The position numbers and the translations under genes were made by a program. Positions 12,993 to 14,855 of a stretch of DNA of 14,855 nt are shown one piece after another. How positions within the stretch are numbered: position 1 is the stretch's first letter; every line of letters starts with the position of its first letter. Source of the DNA: an uncultured Collinsella sp. (GTDB lineage Bacteria; Actinomycetota; Coriobacteriia; Coriobacteriales; Coriobacteriaceae); NCBI GenBank assembly GCA_934630385.1, contig CAKTWE010000043.1, forward strand, positions 1 through 14,855, read 5' to 3'. The notes under the pieces were generated by a model, which saw nothing but the letters and a program-made list of their open reading frames with translations, had not been told where the DNA came from and made no database searches.

Positions 12993-14162
12993 ATGAGCAC
13001 GTACGCAATTAAGGCTGACAAGTTCTTCTTGCCGGCAGGCCCGCAACTGGGCGGCTATCTTATGGTCGAGGATGGCGTCTTTGGCGCCTGGCAGGCCGAC
13101 GAGCCCTCTTGCGAGATTAAGGACTACACGGGATCGTGGATCGCGCCGGGTATGGTCGACACCCACATCCATGGCTTCTATAACCACTCGACTACCGATA
13201 ACGATCCCGAGGGCATCGATATCAGCTCGACCGAGCTCGCCCGTCGTGGTACCACCAGCTGGCTGCCCACGACGTTCACCGATGGCGTCGAGCAGATCAA
13301 GGACGCCTGCGCCGCTATCGCTCAGGCGGACGAGGGTCGCGGCCCCGACTTCTGCGGCGCTCGCATTCAGGGTATCTACCTGGAGGGTCCCTTCTTTACC
13401 ATGAAGCACGTGGGCGCGCAGAACCCCGCTTATCTGATCGATCCCTCCGAGGAGGTCTTCGACCAGTGGCAGGAGGCTGCGGGTGGTCGCATCGTTAAGA
13501 GCGCCATGGCGGCCGAGCGCGACGGTGCCGCTGCTTATGCGGCTGCTCTGAACGCCAAGGGTGTGGTGACCAGCATCGGTCACTCCGACGCCACCTACGA
13601 TGAGTGCATTGCCGCCATCAACGCCGGTGCCAGCTGCTTTACGCATACCTATAACGGTCAGCGCGGGTTGCATCACCGCGAGCCCGGTGTCGTGGGTGCT
13701 GCCATGTCCACGCCCGAGACCTACGCCGAGATCATCTGTGACGGCAAGCACGTAAACCCTGCCGCCATCAAGGCGCTGCTGCAGGCAAAGGGCTGGCAGC
13801 ACACGGTGCTCATCACCGACTGCCTGGGTTGCGGCGGCATGCCCGAGGGCAGCTACACTAGTGGTGGCATGGACGTCATCATGAAGGACAACCTGTGCTG
13901 GCTCGCCGACGGCAAGAGCATTGCCGGCTCGGTGCTCACGCTTGCCCAGGGCGTCAAGAACATCGTCGACTGGGGCATCGCCAGCGCCGATATCGCCATT
14001 CGCATGGCAACCGAGGTGCCGGCACGCTCCGCGCACATCGAGGACAAGTGCGGCAGCATCATGCCGGGCCGTGACGCCGACTTTGTCGTGTTCGACCACG
14101 AGCTCACCCTCGTCGAGACGTATGTTGGCGGCCAGAGCGTCGGCAACGCCTTTACCGAGTAA
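12993..14162 (+). CDS. nagA: N-acetylglucosamine/galactosamine-6-phosphate deacetylase (NagA/AgaA family)
   Basis: 389 aa, cytoplasmic amidohydrolase. It removes acetate from N-acetylhexosamine-6-phosphate. Metal and catalytic residues are all present: DTHIHG with H58 and H60, YLEGP with E131, GHSDATYDE with H197, THTYNG with H218, HHREPG, and ITDCLG with catalytic D276. The HxH pair suggests a two-metal site; E. coli NagA lacks it. The Cys after the catalytic Asp is unusual (Ala is more common). Length matches the family (about 380). ATG 12993 is chosen over GTG 12987, which lies inside AAGGAG (12982-12987). Sequence alone cannot separate GlcNAc-6-P from GalNAc-6-P; the AgaS neighbour argues for GalNAc-6-P. 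The symbol marks the family rather than proven specificity. Confidence 0.92.
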   Translation: MSTYAIKADKFFLPAGPQLGGYLMVEDGVFGAWQADEPSCEIKDYTGSWIAPGMVDTHIHGFYNHSTTDNDPEGIDISSTELARRGTTSWLPTTFTDGVEQIKDACAAIAQADEGRGPDFCGARIQGIYLEGPFFTMKHVGAQNPAYLIDPSEEVFDQWQEAAGGRIVKSAMAAERDGAAAYAAALNAKGVVTSIGHSDATYDECIAAINAGASCFTHTYNGQRGLHHREPGVVGAAMSTPETYAEIICDGKHVNPAAIKALLQAKGWQHTVLITDCLGCGGMPEGSYTSGGMDVIMKDNLCWLADGKSIAGSVLTLAQGVKNIVDWGIASADIAIRMATEVPARSAHIEDKCGSIMPGRDADFVVFDHELTLVETYVGGQSVGNAFTE

Positions 14163-14168
14163 CGATAC

Positions 14169-14206
14169 AAAAAGACGGCGGGCCCAAATCTGCTCGGACC
14201 CGCCGT
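14169..14206 (-). terminator. Terminator of the minus-strand flavodoxin gene, convergent with nagA
   Basis: Arms ACGGCGGG (14175-14182) and CCCGCCGT (14199-14206) pair exactly, with two more pairs after one mismatch. The five A residues at 14169-14173 form the T-run on the minus strand. On the plus strand there is no T-run, so nagA is less efficiently ended here. Confidence 0.8.
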
Positions 14207-14237
14207 ATGGGTTAAACGCTCAAAAGCACCTTAACAG

Positions 14238-14822
14238 TTACAGCTTGTTAGCGATTTTCTTTGCCGTGCGCTTAACGCCGGCCACCAAGCCTCCTGCAGG
14301 ATGCTCCTTTTCATAGGCTAGACGCTTCTCGCGCTTGGCGTACTCTTCGACGATGATGTCGCCATACTCGTCTTCGATCTTGTCGAAGAAGTCGACGGCG
14401 CCTTTAATTTCCTCAGCGGTCGGGTGTCCCTTTTGGACACCGCCGGTGAGTTTGAACGGCCCCCACGTATCAAAGCCGGGGCAGCCGTAGACACCCATAA
14501 AGATGGCCTGCCTCATGCGGCAGATGCCATCGATATCCTTGCCGTACCACTTGTTTTTGCCACCGTAGGTCATAAGCCCAAACACCTTGTCCTGCGGCTG
14601 CAGCACGTTAGTGAGCACGCGCGCCATATCTTTGTCGATCTCGGAGTAATAAATGCCCGTGGCGACACCGATCAGATGGTATTCGTGCAGGTTGGGATAC
14701 TCGTTTTTACCGAGTGACTTCACGTCGAGGGTATCGATTTCGGGGTGCGCCTCAACGATGGCGTCCACGAGCTTTTTCGTATTGCCGTGGTGGCGTGAGG
14801 CATAGAGGATGATGGTTCGCAT
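14238..14822 (-). CDS. Flavodoxin-domain protein
   Basis: 194 aa. The N-terminal MRTIILYASRHHGNTKKLVD contains the FMN phosphate loop (SRHHGNT, 9-15); GVATGIYYSEIDKDMARVL and VFGLMTYGG give the two other flavin-contact loops. From about 105 onward (MRQAIFMGVYGCPGFDTWGP, then KLTGGVQKGHPTAEEIKGA) the sequence follows a subgroup of short flavodoxins found in gut anaerobes. The C-terminus is basic (VKRTAKKIANKL). It is probably a one- or two-electron carrier for low-potential metabolism; the partner is unknown. The ATG at 14822 is chosen over an ATG 30 nt upstream because GAAAGG lies 8-9 nt before it. The promoter is outside the window. Confidence 0.88.
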   Translation of the reverse strand: MRTIILYASRHHGNTKKLVDAIVEAHPEIDTLDVKSLGKNEYPNLHEYHLIGVATGIYYSEIDKDMARVLTNVLQPQDKVFGLMTYGGKNKWYGKDIDGICRMRQAIFMGVYGCPGFDTWGPFKLTGGVQKGHPTAEEIKGAVDFFDKIEDEYGDIIVEEYAKREKRLAYEKEHPAGGLVAGVKRTAKKIANKL

Positions 14823-14855
14823 AAGAACGCCTTTCAGCTGTAATTGCATCAATGT

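Overview
The window looks like chromosome from a high-GC, anaerobic gut actinobacterium of the Coriobacteriia, most likely Collinsella. This rests on codon choice (GCC, GAG, AAG and CTC dominate), short gaps with clear AAGGAG-type ribosome binding sites, and the gene set: a mannose-family phosphotransferase system (PTS), DegV, an XRE/DUF2975 pair and a small flavodoxin-like protein. The genus is an inference from gene content and was not checked by a search. No rRNA, tRNA, CRISPR array, transposase or phage gene was seen.

Left part (1-5850, all + strand). The window opens in the last 36 codons of an unidentified gene. DegV follows (fatty-acid-binding protein), then a run of closely spaced genes: a 3-hydroxyisobutyrate dehydrogenase-family reductase with an unusual Cys/His-rich C-terminal tail, a small membrane protein, a HEAT-like helical-repeat protein and an NAD-type isocitrate dehydrogenase. 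After a hairpin comes a one-pass membrane protein with a very acidic cytoplasmic head and an outside domain resembling SurA-type chaperones. A strong terminator closes this block.

Middle (5880-7470). An XRE regulator and a DUF2975 four-helix membrane protein form a two-gene minus-strand unit. Next is about 700 bp of AT-richer, gene-free DNA full of short repeats, ending in the promoter, operator and structured leader of the PTS operon.

Right part (7472-14165, + strand). This is a complete amino-sugar uptake and catabolism locus: EIIA, a YajC-like protein, EIIB, EIIC and EIID of a mannose-family PTS; a GntR/HutC repressor; an AgaS-type sugar-phosphate deaminase/isomerase; and a NagA/AgaA-type deacetylase. 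The set fits import of N-acetylgalactosamine (GalNAc) as its 6-phosphate, deacetylation to galactosamine-6-phosphate, then AgaS conversion to tagatose-6-phosphate and ammonia. The same 13-bp sequence (TGGTTACTACCAG, matching the TGGT-N4-ACCA form of YvoA/DasR operators) lies at the PTS promoter and at the agaS promoter, tying both to the GntR gene between them. Kinase and aldolase steps are not in the window. A minus-strand flavodoxin-like gene ends the window.

The most unusual items are the three 12-residue Cys/His repeats on the dehydrogenase, an enlarged outside loop in EIID carrying two DxDGNA motifs, the YajC-like gene inside the PTS operon, and the shared GntR operator with a leader that can hide the EIIA ribosome binding site.
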